A stretch of 64,000 bases of DNA from Lamellibrachia satsuma (GCA_033239005.1 BSQZ01000096.1:612501-676500); one strand, 5' to 3'. Shown: positions 53,284 through 64,000, counted from the stretch's first letter. Made by a program: numbers and translations. The notes: generated from the sequence alone by a model not told the origin.

Positions 53284-53719
53284 TGATATAGTGCCAGATC
53301 CAAAATTCGCTTCACAACAAATTAAAATACATAAAATATTGTAAAATTGCAAAATAACAAATAAATACATTTAAAATACTACTAGTAATAAGAATTATTT
53401 ATTAAAAATTTAGCAATAAAATAGTGTAGAATTGCTAAATAAGGAAATATCTAAATAAATATGTTAGGTGCTAGTAACAAGAATTATAAAAAAATTAATA
53501 TAACACAACAATTAAAAATTATAGCAATAATACTAATAAATAAATAATAATAAAAAATAATTTTATAACAAAAAATATAAAGTAATAGTTGAAGTAATAA
53601 AAAGCAATTAGTAAAATAATGTTAAATATTATGAATAAGATTACTAGAATAGTCATAATTAAATTGCTATGAGTAGAGGACAACGTTCATCTGCAATATA
53701 CGTTAATACGCGATTCGAA
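53284..53719. other. Very AT-rich spacer
   Basis: A/T-rich low-complexity sequence with AATAATAAATA-type runs. No gene was recognised. Confidence 0.6.
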
Positions 53720-54540
53720 AGAAATGTGTCTTTAGTCGACATTTGAAGCTAGTTATGTAAAGTGTTCCACAGAGACGCCGCAGCCACTGCGAACGAGCCG
53801 CCCCCAGCCTTGGTACGAGTGCGCTTCACTTCCAAACTGGGCACGGACCACAGTCACTTTTCCCATAGACGACCATTATAACGTTCTTGCGTCTACATTG
53901 AAAATTTATCCTACAATTTTTTTTTAAATTCACAAAAACTGACAGTTCCACTAAGACACCTGGTGTGCGAAATTCGTGAAAATGACATACCTCCTTTTCG
54001 CACAAATTGCTTCAAAGCATGAGGCCCCTGCATTTCTGCCATGAAATTCTCCGGTTTCCCAAATATGAGTACATCCTGCCTAACAGCCACTGTGTCCTTA
54101 CGCAACAGGTATACTTACTGACAAATGTCATAATGTCAAAGCTTAGATGCTACTGTGCACAACAACATCACTTCCACTCACTCATCCACACAATTTCTGC
54201 TCTCACAAATAAACCCTATCAGCACAATTAATTTTTTCCTTGGGATTCTTTATGTATGTAATGGCGGATGGATTCTGACTGTGGTCCGTGCCCAACTGTT
54301 ACTGCTGGCAGAGCGCAGTGCTCTTGCTGGTTGACATGGGCGCACGAGTTCACACAGACACACTGGCGCTTTGTCGTGCATTGCTTTGTATGTAAGTATC
54401 AGTATCTTGAAATCGACTCTGCGTGCCACGGGCAGCCAGTGAAGTTCTTGTAACAGGGCCTGGCACTGTCGCTACGTGGACGACGCAGAATCAATCTGGC
54501 AGCCGAATTGTGTATTCGTTGCAGACGCGCAATGTTAACC
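53720..54540 (-). mobile_element. L2-like LINE 3' fragment, interrupted
   Basis: The minus strand encodes ARLQRIHNSAARLILRRP, then in a shifted frame ELHWLPVARRVDFKILILTY and KAMHDKAPVCLCELVRP (54540-54294), and on the far side of a 0.4-kb interruption PSLEVKRTRTKAGGGSFAVA followed by ASLWNTL (about 53853-53760). This is the C-terminal end of an L2/CR1-type ORF2. The interruption is bounded by an 18-bp inverted repeat. Confidence 0.72.
53839..54293. repeat. 18-bp inverted repeat bounding a 0.4-kb insert in the LINE
   Basis: GGGCACGGACCACAGTCA at 53839-53856 and its exact reverse complement at 54276-54293. The left copy belongs to the LINE coding sequence, so the right copy looks like an inverted duplication of it, made by a foldback or template-switch event that also added the intervening 419 bp. 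Confidence 0.8.
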
Positions 54541-54556
54541 ACATACGTGCGTTACA

Positions 54557-54668
54557 ACCAGTAATGTAATAATCGACCGGTAATGTAATAATCGACCAGT
54601 AATGTAATAATCGACCGGTAATGTAATAATCGACCAGAAATGTAATAATCGACCGGTAATGTAATAAT
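54557..54668. repeat. 19-bp tandem repeat, about 6 copies
   Basis: Unit AATGTAATAATCGACCGGT with A/G variants. Confidence 0.93.
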
Positions 54669-54990
54669 AATTATGACGATAATAATTATGATGATGATGA
54701 TGATGATGATGTTAATAATGATGATGTAGAAGGTGATGATGAGGGTGATAAACGATTATGATGATGATGATGACAATTAAGAGTTCATCTTAGTGAAGAT
54801 AATAATGTTGATGATGATTGAGACGATGATGATGATAATGATGGTGATGACGAGGGTAATAAATGGTTATGATGATGATGAGAAAGAAGATGAAGACAAT
54901 TAAGCGGTCTTAGTGATGATGATGATGATGACAATGACATCCTCAGCATCATCATCCTGTTCCTCCTCCTCATCGTCATCATCATCCTCA
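54669..54990. repeat. (GAT)n-rich tract
   Basis: ATGATG/GATGAT-rich sequence with interspersed AATAAT and GAGGGTGAT segments, switching to the complementary CATCAT/TCCTCC strand after about 54945. Confidence 0.85.
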
Positions 54991-55189
54991 TGTTCACCCT
55001 TATAATGGCTAGCCATGCTGACACCTACTCGACGTTCACAAACGTATGATTAACATAGGAATCTGAGAACGAGTGAGCCGCATGTTTTCTGGGAGGACAT
55101 ATGGAATGCCGTTCATATAACCTCCCAGGTAACGCACGGCAGTAACTACATGTTGGCAAACAATCGGACCGAGTCAGACAGAGTGGTAA

Positions 55190-56125
55190 GGAAGAAGGGG
55201 GTCATTAAAAAGGGTCACCTCAACACATGAAAGAGGTAATCTACAATCAATTAAGGGATCATCTCAAACAATTATTTAAGGGATCATTAAAATGCTTAAT
55301 AACTGATCATCATTTGATCAAATTAAGGGGTCATATCAAACAAGTTAGGGGAAATCTCAAAATGCAATGTGATAGTATATTAGAAACTTAAGTTTAACCG
55401 CAAAAATAATAAAATAAGAGACCAGCTGAAACAATTAAGGGGTTATCTCAAAAATTAAAGTTAAGGTTAATTTCAGTCAACTAAAATGTTCATCTAAACG
55501 ATTAAAGGGCACCTAAAGTATTTAAAAATATGACTAAAATTAATGAATTTCATCAAAAACAAGTTAAAGGATCATTTAAAAAGGTCTCATTAAGGATCAT
55601 TTATTAATAAACTAGCTGATCATCTCAAAACATTCTGGGGTCATCTTATCAAATCCAGTGGTCGCCTCGAAAAAAGTTAAACAAAGTAAGGGGGTCATCT
55701 CATTAAATAAATAGCTCTTCTCAAAATAGTTAAATTATCGTCACAAAATATGAAAGAAGTATCTAACAAGTTAATTAGCTGATCGTCTCAACAAATTAAG
55801 GGATCATCTCAAAAACGTTCAGGGATCATATTAAAAAGTATAACTAGTCAATACAAATGAACCGACTGATCGTCTCAATAAATTAAAGGATCATTTCATA
55901 AAATAAGGGGGGTCTTCCAAAACAAGGTAAATAATCATTCAAAAAAGCAGGATCATTTAAAAACGTATCTAGCTGATCGTTATGAAATGAAGCAGTCACT
56001 TCATATAATTAAGGGAAATCTTAGCATGTGAGGATTCATAGCAAAACACAAACTTAAGGGGTCATCAAACAAATTATGGGGTTGCATCGAATATGTAAGG
56101 GGTTATCTCAAATAAATTAAATTGA
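55190..56125. repeat. Degenerate tandem repeat of TTAAGGGATCATCTCAAA
   Basis: Over about 900 bp the phrase (A)TTAA(G)GGRTCATCTCAAAA recurs at irregular spacing of some 25-40 bp with much decay. It appears to be an old minisatellite. No coding potential was seen. Confidence 0.7.
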
Positions 56126-56694
56126 TTTAAATTATGGAATCATTTAATAAAACGGCAGCAAGCGCGGACGTCTTACAAGAACATAACCGCAAAATGGCGT
56201 GGCGATTTTTCTCTTCTCCACCTGCACGCTGCCAGTGTTCGGTTGCGTAACTCCGCAACATATACATATCATAATTATATTTTATTTTTATGTAATCAAA
56301 GAACGCAAATATAATAAGGCCGTCTAATGTGTTTGCCCACGAATTATACAAGATATATAATTAAGACATTTAGTCTGAATCAACAGTCCACACACATTTA
56401 TGTTACAAGTCTGATATTCATCCGTTTTGGTCCCGAGTAGTGTAACCTTGTTACTAGTTTGTAACACCGTGTCACTGTATCTCGCATCGCTGTTGACCCG
56501 GGAATTTGTCCGGTCGAACTATTTGTCTATACACTTCATAATTGGTGTACAGTATAAAAAAGATAACACACGAAAAGCTGACCCAAATTACTAAATGGTT
56601 AACCTGTTATTATATAATGAACTGCATTACCAACCACTGACGAGGTTGGATATTCATTATCATAGCTCCCCTTCACCAGAACTAGTTAGATTTG

Positions 56695-57400
56695 TAATTA
56701 CGGATTTGCAATCACTATCCGTGTGGTAGAAGTTTGTGCACGCGCATTGTTGAAACCAGTGATTATTTGTATGATTTGTGAAGTCTCGTCAACGCTAGTT
56801 CGGCGCATGTCATTATACAATGCTGTATGGACAAGTTATTTTTTTTCAACACGTAATGGTTCACCTCAAGAATCGGTTTGTGTTCAAACGTCGACAGACA
56901 AAGACATCTTTCGACGGCCAACGTATCCCGCATTCAAAACAAAATGTCAAGGCTAGATCGGCGCATCTCATTGTACAATGCTGTATGAACAAGTTAATTT
57001 TAGGTAACACTTAATGGTCTCAAGAACCGTATTGTGTTCAAACGTCGTCAGACAAAGACGTCTTTTTACAGCCGTGTAGTAAAGTTGAATCGTTTCCACA
57101 CAGTCATCGTATTCAACAAGAAGACGCCGTAGACTTTGAACAAGTAACAGAGCGTTGTCGTGCTGGAGGCAAATAAAGATTCGGAGTTGAATTCCAGGGT
57201 CAAATGTGATATAATTAGCAGTCAGAACTGAAATAGTCTGATTGCTTCAGAAATTATGTTTTCTTGAATGCGCGACGGTCACATGTTAACTGTGACGTTG
57301 GTGCATGTGTCCTCTAAAACAAAAACATGTACTATCACGTGTTACCAAAGTGGTGTATTTTGATTCGCTAAACGGGCACGTTTCATTCACATACATAACC
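56695..57400. repeat. Dispersed repeat, copy 1
   Basis: Starts near CGGATTTGCAATCACTATCC. Its first part (to about 57200) matches copy 2 at 59990-60760 in the same order, and its last part (57255-57400, with CACGTGTTACC and GATTCGCTAAACGGG) matches copy 3 at 63790-63935. It also contains an internal duplication of about 150 bp (56800 and 56960). Probably a decayed non-coding mobile element. Confidence 0.7.
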
Positions 57401-57401
57401 A

Positions 57402-57516
57402 TGTCGTGTCATGTTCTTGAGCATTCGCCTGGTACACCGGCTACAGCTACTGATCAAGCACCAGCTTACAGCAAATACATCCAGCATCGATTTATTGAAC
57501 TTCTCGTCGTAAACGG
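57402..57516 (+). other. Possible first exon with donor site
   Basis: An ATG opens MSCHVLEHSPGTPATATDQA and then YSKYIQHRFIELLVVNG, followed by a consensus-like donor (AAACG|GTAGGT). It may be a true first exon or chance. No partner exon was recognised downstream. Confidence 0.18.
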
Positions 57517-57561
57517 TAGGTAGACAAAACCTAAGGAATTTGGAGAAGCAGTTCTTGCTGC

Positions 57562-58355
57562 CATGAACGTTTCAGAGCAATGCGGAATTGAGGCTTCAAA
57601 TGAGTCATGAACGTTTCAGAGCAATGCGGAATTGAGGCTTCAAATGAGTCATGAACGTTTCAGAGCAATGCGGAATTGAGGCTTCAAATGAGTCATGAAC
57701 GTTTCAGAACAATGCGGAATTGAGGCTTCAAATGAGTCATGAACGTTTCAGAGCAATGCGGAATTGAGGCTTCAAATGAGTCATGAACGTTTCAGAACAA
57801 TGCGGAATTGAGGCTTCAAATGAGTCATGAACGTTTCAGAGCAATGCGGAATTGATGCTTCAAATGAGTCATGAACGTTTCAGAGCAATGCGGAATTGAG
57901 GCTTCAAATGAGTCATGAACGTTTCAGAACAATGCGGAATTGAGGCTTCAAATGAGTCATGAACGTTTCAGAGCAATGCGGAATTGAGGCTTCAAATGAT
58001 GAGTCATGAACGTTTCAGAGCAATGCGGAATTGAGGCTTCAAATGAGTCATGAACGTTTCAGAACAATGCGGAATTGAGGCTTCAAATGAGTCATGAACG
58101 TTTCAGAGCAATGCGGAATTGATGCTTCAAATGAGTCATGAACGTTTCAGAGCAATGCGGAATTGAGGCTTCAAATGAGTCATGAACGTTTCAGAACAAT
58201 GCGGAATTGAGGCTTCAAATGAGTCATGAACGTTTCAGAGCAATGCGGAATTGAGGCTTCAAATGATGAGTCATGAACGTTTCAGAGCAATGCGGAATTG
58301 AGGCTTCAAATGAGTCATGAACGTTTCAGAACAATGCGGAATTGAGGCTTCAAAT
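57562..58355. repeat. 44-bp minisatellite with 267-bp higher-order repeat
   Basis: About 18 copies of a 44-bp unit containing CATGAACGTTTCAGAGCAAT and GCGGAATTGAGGCTTC. Variants (AGAACAAT, GATGCTTC, a 3-bp ATG insertion) recur in the same order 267 bp apart (six units plus 3 bp), for example GATGCTTC at about 57854 and 58121. Growth was therefore by block duplication. Confidence 0.95.
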
Positions 58356-58409
58356 AATAATCAAAGCATCGGGCTAATTGATAAAACTATCACATATCAG
58401 GAGTAAATG

Positions 58410-58795
58410 CTAATTGTACACCTGAACGCAAAATAGTTGTTCCTCGTTTGGAATATTGCTTACATTCTAGCACGCAAACCCCGTCGTAAGAAGGATACAG
58501 AGAAAACTAGAATGTAACGAAAAGTTAAATATTGAATGGCTATTAAAATATTTATATAAATAGTTTTAATGAAGGCAGAATAACCAGAGTGCAAAGCTGC
58601 ATTAGTTAAGGGACAGTGTATCTAGAATGCGAGGAAGTACTCATTATCTCATAGGACACAGCAACATCACTTAAGAAACAGTGTATATAGAATGTGACAG
58701 AGTACTACTTCTCACATAGAACAAAGCAGCAATAGTTAAGGAACCGTGTATCTAGAATGTGAGAAAGAACTCATTCTCACATAGGAATATACATT
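58410..58795 (+). mobile_element. CR1-like LINE scrap with triplicated tail segment
   Basis: The plus strand reads IVVPRLEYCLHSSTQTP and then a charged stretch, matching the AIVRPHLEYC..W.P region of CR1 ORF2. It is followed by three tandem copies (about 70 bp each, 58600-58790) of a segment with GTGTATCTAGAATGTGAGAA and CATTCTCACATAGG, which resembles the end of CR1 ORF2 (RKQSFSQRT region). Confidence 0.5.
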
Positions 58796-59989
58796 AATAG
58801 AAATCATCTAGTGATTGTTTTATTGTCAACGGGTTTGTAACTAAACACCATAGGTCATTTGATATCACAGGTGCACAAAATGTTTTTAAAGTGTTTGTAG
58901 CTTGTCATATCAGCAGGAGAATATAGTTTTATTTACCTTTATGTCGTTTCATTAATTACAATGCATGACGGAGTTCGTTTGCGCAAAGTAATTTTAGTGA
59001 CCTAATTAAAACTTTTAATAACCTCGAACATTCACAGATTAAACGGGGCGATTAGGAAAGGGTTAAAGTGTGACTGGATACTTTTCAGGATGATATGAGT
59101 GAATATTGGAACGTTACTAAAGAAACAAACTTATGTAATCGAGGGCGATACAAAAAAAGTGATTTAATTTGTTACCATTTCTAAGTTTCACCGCTAAACG
59201 TATACAATTTGTATTGTGACCACGCTGTCAACATATCATGGTATTGTAATATGCATTTCGTGCATAAGTAATTCAAAAACATGACTGCAATGGTCGGTTA
59301 TGAGTTAAAGGCGTGTCGACAGCCACTTGTACTAGACCCGTCTATCCACGGTTAGCAAGAGACGGAAAGCATAAATGGAACACATTTGCCACAGAGAAGA
59401 CGTCTCACGCTATCAGGAATGACGACATACGTTACCATGGAGTTGATTTGAATTACTTAAAAAAAGTAATTCATGATAATTTTGTTATTTCTGTTTTTAA
59501 TATCTGATTTATCAAAATATAACAACAACGAAAGCTGTAATCTTACAAAAATGTGATCGGTATTATATAATTCAAAATGATAACAAACTTTATAACATAC
59601 AACATAACATATATTCATTTACAATACAATAGGTAACTGTTACGTTGATATATTCAGTTGGGTACCTTTGGATTTTTTTGTGGGAATTTTTTTTTTATTA
59701 CACAATTACCTACATTGCAAGCTATGGGATTGGGGAGATTCGCTGGTCTGTTAATTGTGTTTGACCTTTTCATTAACAAATATACAGGAATTATGAATAT
59801 TGTCCTCTGGAGATTACTGACCGAGAAAGAGGTGTGTTTGGGGGGGGGGGCGTATTAATTACTGTAGCTGACAGTTGTAGCTCGCCTTCAATTAAGCTAG
59901 TTAACAAAACAGCTTCAATTAATTTGATAACTATCTACCACGGAACGGGAGGTGATATATCCCACAACGATTATACTTAAGAGAGACTA
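58796..59989. other. AT-rich sequence without recognised genes
   Basis: Only short open frames and no motif or repeat structure of note. Confidence 0.5.
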
Positions 59990-60760
59990 CAGGCGCGGAT
60001 TTGCAATTACTATCCGTGTGGTAGACATACAGTGCACGCGCATTGTGGAAACCAGTTAATACTTGTCTTGTGTTGTCTGATCAACGTTGCAATAGAACAT
60101 ATCAAAATTACTTCGTTGTATGTCATTGTATACTGCTAAATTTAAAAGTTAAGTTTAGGCAACACGTAATGGTACACTTTATGAACCGGATTATGTTCAA
60201 ACAGAGAAAGACGTATGTTTGACGTATATGTTTCCCGCCTTGTGATCAAGTTGAATTGTGACTTGTTTGAACAAACTTCACAAGATCCACCCAATGTCTA
60301 TGTGCTGTCATGACGACTATTGTAAAATGTAGGCCTATGTACCAGTGACGGGTCAGGAGTGTTGCTAAATGGGACATTCTAAATGTGGGTATTAAAAGTT
60401 ACATTTTGGTCGGGAGACGGTGAATGCTGTCAGACTGTCGTGGTATTGAGTTACTTTATTTTATCACGGCAGTTTAACTGTTGTTTGTAATATCAGTTAT
60501 CGGTTCAACAAATTGTGTAATTTGTCTGATTTATTTGGTGAATGTATGCTATGATTGTGCAATAAGTATAACCATTATGCGTGACAGCCGATCTGACATT
60601 TCAGTGTGATTGTTCCTACGTGTAATTTATTTGAGAAAGCGGAAGGTCGATGCGTAGACACTGACGTACTCTGTGTGAAGGCGCCGTAGACGTTGTACAA
60701 GTAACCGGGCGTTATCGTGCTGGAGGCGCACACAGATTCGCAGTTGAGATGATCCCGGGT
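59990..60760. repeat. Dispersed repeat, copy 2
   Basis: Shares CGGATTTGCAATTACTATCC, GCACGCGCATTGT, AACACGTAATGGTACAC-like and GTCGTGCTGGAGG-like segments in order with copy 1 at 56695-57200, with an extra internal stretch. It ends just before the promoter-like region of the Mutator-like gene. Confidence 0.68.
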
Positions 60761-60864
60761 CAGTGCTAATACTCAACCAATTTCCAAGCGGTTTTCACCA
60801 AACTTCATATGAGGTACTATAGAGCATCCTTAATAATGTTAGGACATTTTCTTGAAAGCTCGGT

Positions 60865-60970
60865 TTCTATTGGTTGTTTCCAGCAGAAACGTGGGCTGGG
60901 TTCCCCAATGAGCCAATCAGAGACGAGTTTATGGCTAGGCGCGGCCTCCGGATCACTTCCTGTTCTATCT
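60865..60970 (+). promoter_or_regulatory. CCAAT/ETS promoter-like region of the Mutator-like gene
   Basis: An inverted CCAAT (ATTGG, about 60869), two direct CCAAT boxes (60905-60909 and 60913-60917) and an ETS-type CACTTCCTGTT (from 60954) lie within 100 bp, in a locally GC-richer stretch. They sit just upstream of an exon-like segment ending in a consensus donor at 61088, so this is the likely promoter of the transposase gene. Confidence 0.45.
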
Positions 60971-61087
60971 GCACGAGGAGCAGAGCTGTGAAAATTTTTT
61001 TATTGTACTGCTCATTTCTGCTTTATTAGACTTGATACATCGAACATTCAACCAAGAATTTTACATGACATTGTGAAGCATCGTCAG

Positions 61088-61518
61088 GTATGTATATAGG
61101 GTAATTTGGTTATAAGAAAAAAACACATTATTAAACTTGAAAACAAACACGGTGGCTGATTGTGTGACGCCACCGGCGAGATCCAGCCTGGTATTAAAGA
61201 CAAGTGGCTGATTCTCGCAATGTTTAACATATTGAATACACTCTACCAACACTGATGAATATTATTAGTTGTGCATAAAATATGGTTCGGTTTCTGACAT
61301 AACTATCACTGTGCATACAAAAATGTTGTGAGTTGATATTTCTATGCTATTTGAAGCATTTCAGTAACCAGAGGCAGAACCAGAGTGTTCAGTAGATTCC
61401 TATTTCAGGATCATGTATTTCACTACTTGTCATGTTACATGTAGGTCCCAGTTTCAATTTGCCTAAATGCAAGTGTACACTGACTACAACTGTACTATAT
61501 TGAACTTATATATTTCAG
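61088..61518 (+). other. Intron in the 5' UTR of the Mutator-like gene
   Basis: Donor CAG|GTATGT at 61088 and acceptor TATATATTTCAG ending at 61518 define a 431-bp intron. The exon upstream has no long frame and would be 5' UTR. The acceptor lies 15 bp before the ATG. Confidence 0.5.
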
Positions 61519-61533
61519 GTGAACTGTTTCACA

Positions 61534-63249
61534 ATGTCATCAAAGCAGAATCTTGGCCGACGAAAGAAAAGGAAGTTTTATGGCAATCGGTACACAGCCG
61601 CGAAGACATCTGCATCTGCCGCTGTTGAACCTGAACCACAAGAGACACCACCAGTGCGACGTAGCTCATCAGCCATGAAACTTCAGGAACAAGTATCTGA
61701 AGAGCCCATCGTTGACGATACCCTCAGTGGCTACCGAATGTTTGACGTTGACCAACTGACAAATTTCATTCGGCAGTTTCCATGTCCAACTTGTCAGTAT
61801 CAAGGTTATGACGTGACAGAGGTGAAAGCAGGACTTGCTACTTCGATGAAATTCACATGCAGGGCATGCAGTGATGAACTGAACCTACACAACACTTCTG
61901 GTGAGAACATCAATGTGCGATTTCAGATGGCCATCTACAGCATCGGAGGCCATTACACTCATGGTCAGCGGTTCCTCGCCAACATGAACATGCCACCTCC
62001 CGTCAGTACGAGTCGATCAAACCACTACAAGGACACCATCCATGCAGCGACAGAGAAGGTTGCACAGCAGAGTATGGCAAAGTCTGCCAGAGAACTGTCT
62101 GACACTTTGCCTCCCGACTGTAATGCAACTGTTTCTTGTGACGGTACTTGGCAGCGGCGTGGGTTCTCTAGTAAAAATGGTATAGCTACGTTCCTATCTG
62201 TGAACCCAAATGGCCCTGCCAAAGTCATTGATGTTGACATTTCTAGTAACCACTGTGATGCATGTGCTAAAGCTAGAAAGAAATATGATGCTGACCAATT
62301 TGCAGACTGGTACACTAAACATGAACTGGCATGTGCCAAGGATCATGAGGGTAGTGCCGGCCAGATGGAGCCCAGGGGTATGCTTCGTTTTTTCAGGAGG
62401 TCTGAGGAGAAACATAATCTCAAGTACAGCGGGTATTTGGGTGATGGAGACTCAAAGAGTTTCTCAGCTGTTGCCAATGTAGATCCACCGGTGTACACAG
62501 ATGTAGAGATAGTCAAGTTGGAGTGTTGTGGCCACGTACAAAAGCGTATGGGAAAGCGATTGCTAGATAAAGTCGGAGAACTCAAGTCAAAACGTTTTAA
62601 AGAAGGGCGGAAGAGTTACAAGGGCATAGGTGGTGCAGGTGGTTTGACCAAGAAAGCCATCAAGGTAATCCAGGGTCACTATGGTTGGACCATAAGAGGG
62701 AATGTGGGTGATCTGGGAAAAATGAAAACGGCTGTGATGGCCATTTGGAAGCATCGGGGTAAAGATCACAGTGACTGTGGTGATTGGTGCCCTGCACACA
62801 GTGGTGACTTGGGGAAGGCTAACAAGAATTGCCTGCCTAAATTTGTTCTCGATGCAATCAAGCCAGTGTTTGAGGTGCTAAGTGCAGACGGTTTGTTGGC
62901 AAAGTGTACCCATGGTGGAACCCAAAATTCTAACGAGAGTTTCCACCACTTAATTTGGAGCAGATGCCCAAAGACAGTGTTTGTAGGCAGGAAGATGCTG
63001 GAGACAGCAGTGTTTGATGCTGCTGTTGTGTACAATGATGGGGAAATGGGTAGTATGGAGATATTCTCCAATCTGGGTCTTGCGAAAGGTGATTACATGA
63101 AATTGGCTTTTCATGCCTTCGATAGAAAGAGGGTGAGGTCTGCTGAAAAGCAGGTGACAGAGGCTGCTAGGGCCAGTAGAAGGAACAGACAACTTGCACA
63201 GGCTGCAGCAAGCACCAGTGATGCTAGTTACCAAGCAGGAGCATTCTAA
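61534..63249 (+). CDS. Mutator-like transposase-domain protein, intact
   Basis: 571 residues in one exon without a stop or frameshift. The ATG at 61534 has A at -3; the frame upstream opens only with GTG at the splice acceptor. Order: basic Lys/Arg-rich N-terminus (about 1-20), a Cys-Cys pair finger (C84, C87, C109, C112), then a Mutator-like DDE core. Probable catalytic acids are D203 in CDGTW, D304 or D306 in LGDGDSKSF, and E468 in NSNESF, followed by HLIWSRCPKTVFVG, a hallmark of the animal Mutator-like transposase group. HCDAC (240-244) and CGHVQKRMG lie between. The C-terminus is Ala/Arg-rich. It would cut and reinsert DNA; an intact ORF with host-like gene structure could also mean a domesticated gene. 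Convincing terminal inverted repeats were not found. Confidence 0.85.
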   Translation: MSSKQNLGRRKKRKFYGNRYTAAKTSASAAVEPEPQETPPVRRSSSAMKLQEQVSEEPIVDDTLSGYRMFDVDQLTNFIRQFPCPTCQYQGYDVTEVKAGLATSMKFTCRACSDELNLHNTSGENINVRFQMAIYSIGGHYTHGQRFLANMNMPPPVSTSRSNHYKDTIHAATEKVAQQSMAKSARELSDTLPPDCNATVSCDGTWQRRGFSSKNGIATFLSVNPNGPAKVIDVDISSNHCDACAKARKKYDADQFADWYTKHELACAKDHEGSAGQMEPRGMLRFFRRSEEKHNLKYSGYLGDGDSKSFSAVANVDPPVYTDVEIVKLECCGHVQKRMGKRLLDKVGELKSKRFKEGRKSYKGIGGAGGLTKKAIKVIQGHYGWTIRGNVGDLGKMKTAVMAIWKHRGKDHSDCGDWCPAHSGDLGKANKNCLPKFVLDAIKPVFEVLSADGLLAKCTHGGTQNSNESFHHLIWSRCPKTVFVGRKMLETAVFDAAVVYNDGEMGSMEIFSNLGLAKGDYMKLAFHAFDRKRVRSAEKQVTEAARASRRNRQLAQAAASTSDASYQAGAF

Positions 63250-63500
63250 GTGAAGCATACTTGTCAATATGCACATGAGAAACTTTAAAATGCTGTTTCC
63301 TCGATTTGAAATTTTCGGTAAATGTTTGTGTTTTAAAACACGATATTTAGAGAAGTTATTGGTGAATATTGATGAAACTTGGTGTGACAGTGACGTAGTG
63401 TATAATGAATCATGTGAAATAGCATAATTTATATTGCTTAATTACTTGCAGAGATACAAGGTATTTTGTAAATGCGAATACCTGTTGAGTAACGATTATG

Positions 63501-63506
63501 AATAAA
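63501..63506 (+). terminator. AATAAA polyA signal of the Mutator-like gene
   Basis: Canonical AATAAA about 250 bp after the stop codon, in AT-rich sequence. It fits as the 3' end of the transposase transcript. Confidence 0.5.
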
Positions 63507-64000
63507 AAATCATATTTATTTTGAAACTGAAGTGACAGAATTTATTTTACTTCACAAGAAGAATTGACATATTGCCAACACACACACAGAAAAAATCAAC
63601 TCTCTATCTCATAAAGTGACTTTGGAATCATGTTTTGAAAATGCCCTATATATTTGCTTTGTCGGCCATCTTGGATCATGTGACATGTCGAAATTAGGTC
63701 AACGTTACATTTTTCCATTTCATACACCATTATGCTCACATGCAGAAAATTTCATATCTCTAGGTATAATAACAACGAAGATAATTTTAAAGGTGATACC
63801 TGTCCTTCAGAAAACATGTTTTCTCGAATGCACTAACATGTCGAGTTGCTGGTAAATACGTCCTCTAATTAATAACATATGTTGCCACGTGTTACCGCAA
63901 TGGTGTTTTATGATTGGCTAAACAGGTGCGTTGCATCCACTTAGCCAACCAACCCTATACGAACGGTTAGTTTACCCAAACCAGATAATAGCTTGACTTG
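63507..64000. repeat. Right flank with dispersed repeat copy 3
   Basis: No gene was recognised. Sequence at 63790-63935 (CATGTTTTCTCGAATGC, CACGTGTTACCGCAATGGTG, GATTGGCTAAACAGG) matches 57255-57400 of dispersed repeat copy 1. Confidence 0.6.

Noticed and set aside
47774..53370. Many IQRSND and WIVGSL ORFs
   Set aside because: Translations of the 8-bp GATCCAAY satellite in different frames.
60765..63400. Terminal inverted repeats for the Mutator-like element
   Set aside because: TTTTCACCAAACTTCAT on the left and a weakly similar CACCAAGTTTCAT (reverse strand) near 63380 were compared, but the match is short, common in AT-rich DNA and has no flanking duplication.

Overview
The window reads as animal nuclear DNA. 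It has AT-rich non-coding sequence, GT-AG introns, split reading frames, CR1 and L2 LINEs, Ty3/gypsy, hAT and Mutator-like elements, a THAP-type exon, and very large amounts of microsatellite and minisatellite DNA. The element mix (CR1 with an esterase ORF1, gypsy with a SCAN-like gag, Mutator-like single-exon transposase) suggests a marine invertebrate. The sequence alone does not settle the phylum. No prokaryotic operon, CRISPR array or rRNA gene was seen.

Left end (1-5.5 kb): a three-exon minus-strand gene encodes a predicted 610-residue type II Golgi membrane protein. It joins a degenerate epimerase-like (SDR) domain to a GT-A-type glycosyltransferase domain. Its first intron holds an L2-like LINE scrap and long TA/CA tracts. 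From 5.5 to 8.05 kb lies a non-autonomous element bounded by a TCCCAGCAGGCA inverted repeat, with ACGTTG-rich subterminal repeats and a 15-bp minisatellite in its middle.

From 8.4 to 32.9 kb there is one dead Ty3/gypsy element, inflated in three ways. A roughly 100-copy 31-bp array sits just before gag. A 10-kb insertion with a 9-bp target duplication splits gag; it carries a broken RecQ-like helicase gene, and a CR1 LINE is nested inside that. An approximately 83-copy 89-bp array has grown out of the pol reading frame itself. From 32.9 to 41 kb come two facing CR1 fragments, THAP-gene scraps, and a second gypsy element whose reverse transcriptase is split by a complete-ended hAT transposon (8-bp target duplication, CAGGG termini, mutated transposase).

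From 41 to 56 kb the window is mostly satellite: GT/TA tracts, a 36-bp minisatellite, GGTGTG hexamers, GA tracts, and an 8-bp GATCCAAY satellite interrupted by a solo LTR. An RPA1-like OB-fold exon group sits at 46.9-47.5 kb beside a CCAAT/ETS-rich promoter-like stretch. From 56 to 64 kb there are dispersed copies of a local repeat, a 44-bp minisatellite with higher-order structure, a CR1-like fragment, and an intact 571-residue Mutator-like transposase gene with promoter, 5' UTR exon, intron and polyA signal.

The credible intact coding units are the glycosyltransferase gene and the Mutator-like gene. Nearly everything else is a mobile-element remnant or tandem repeat.
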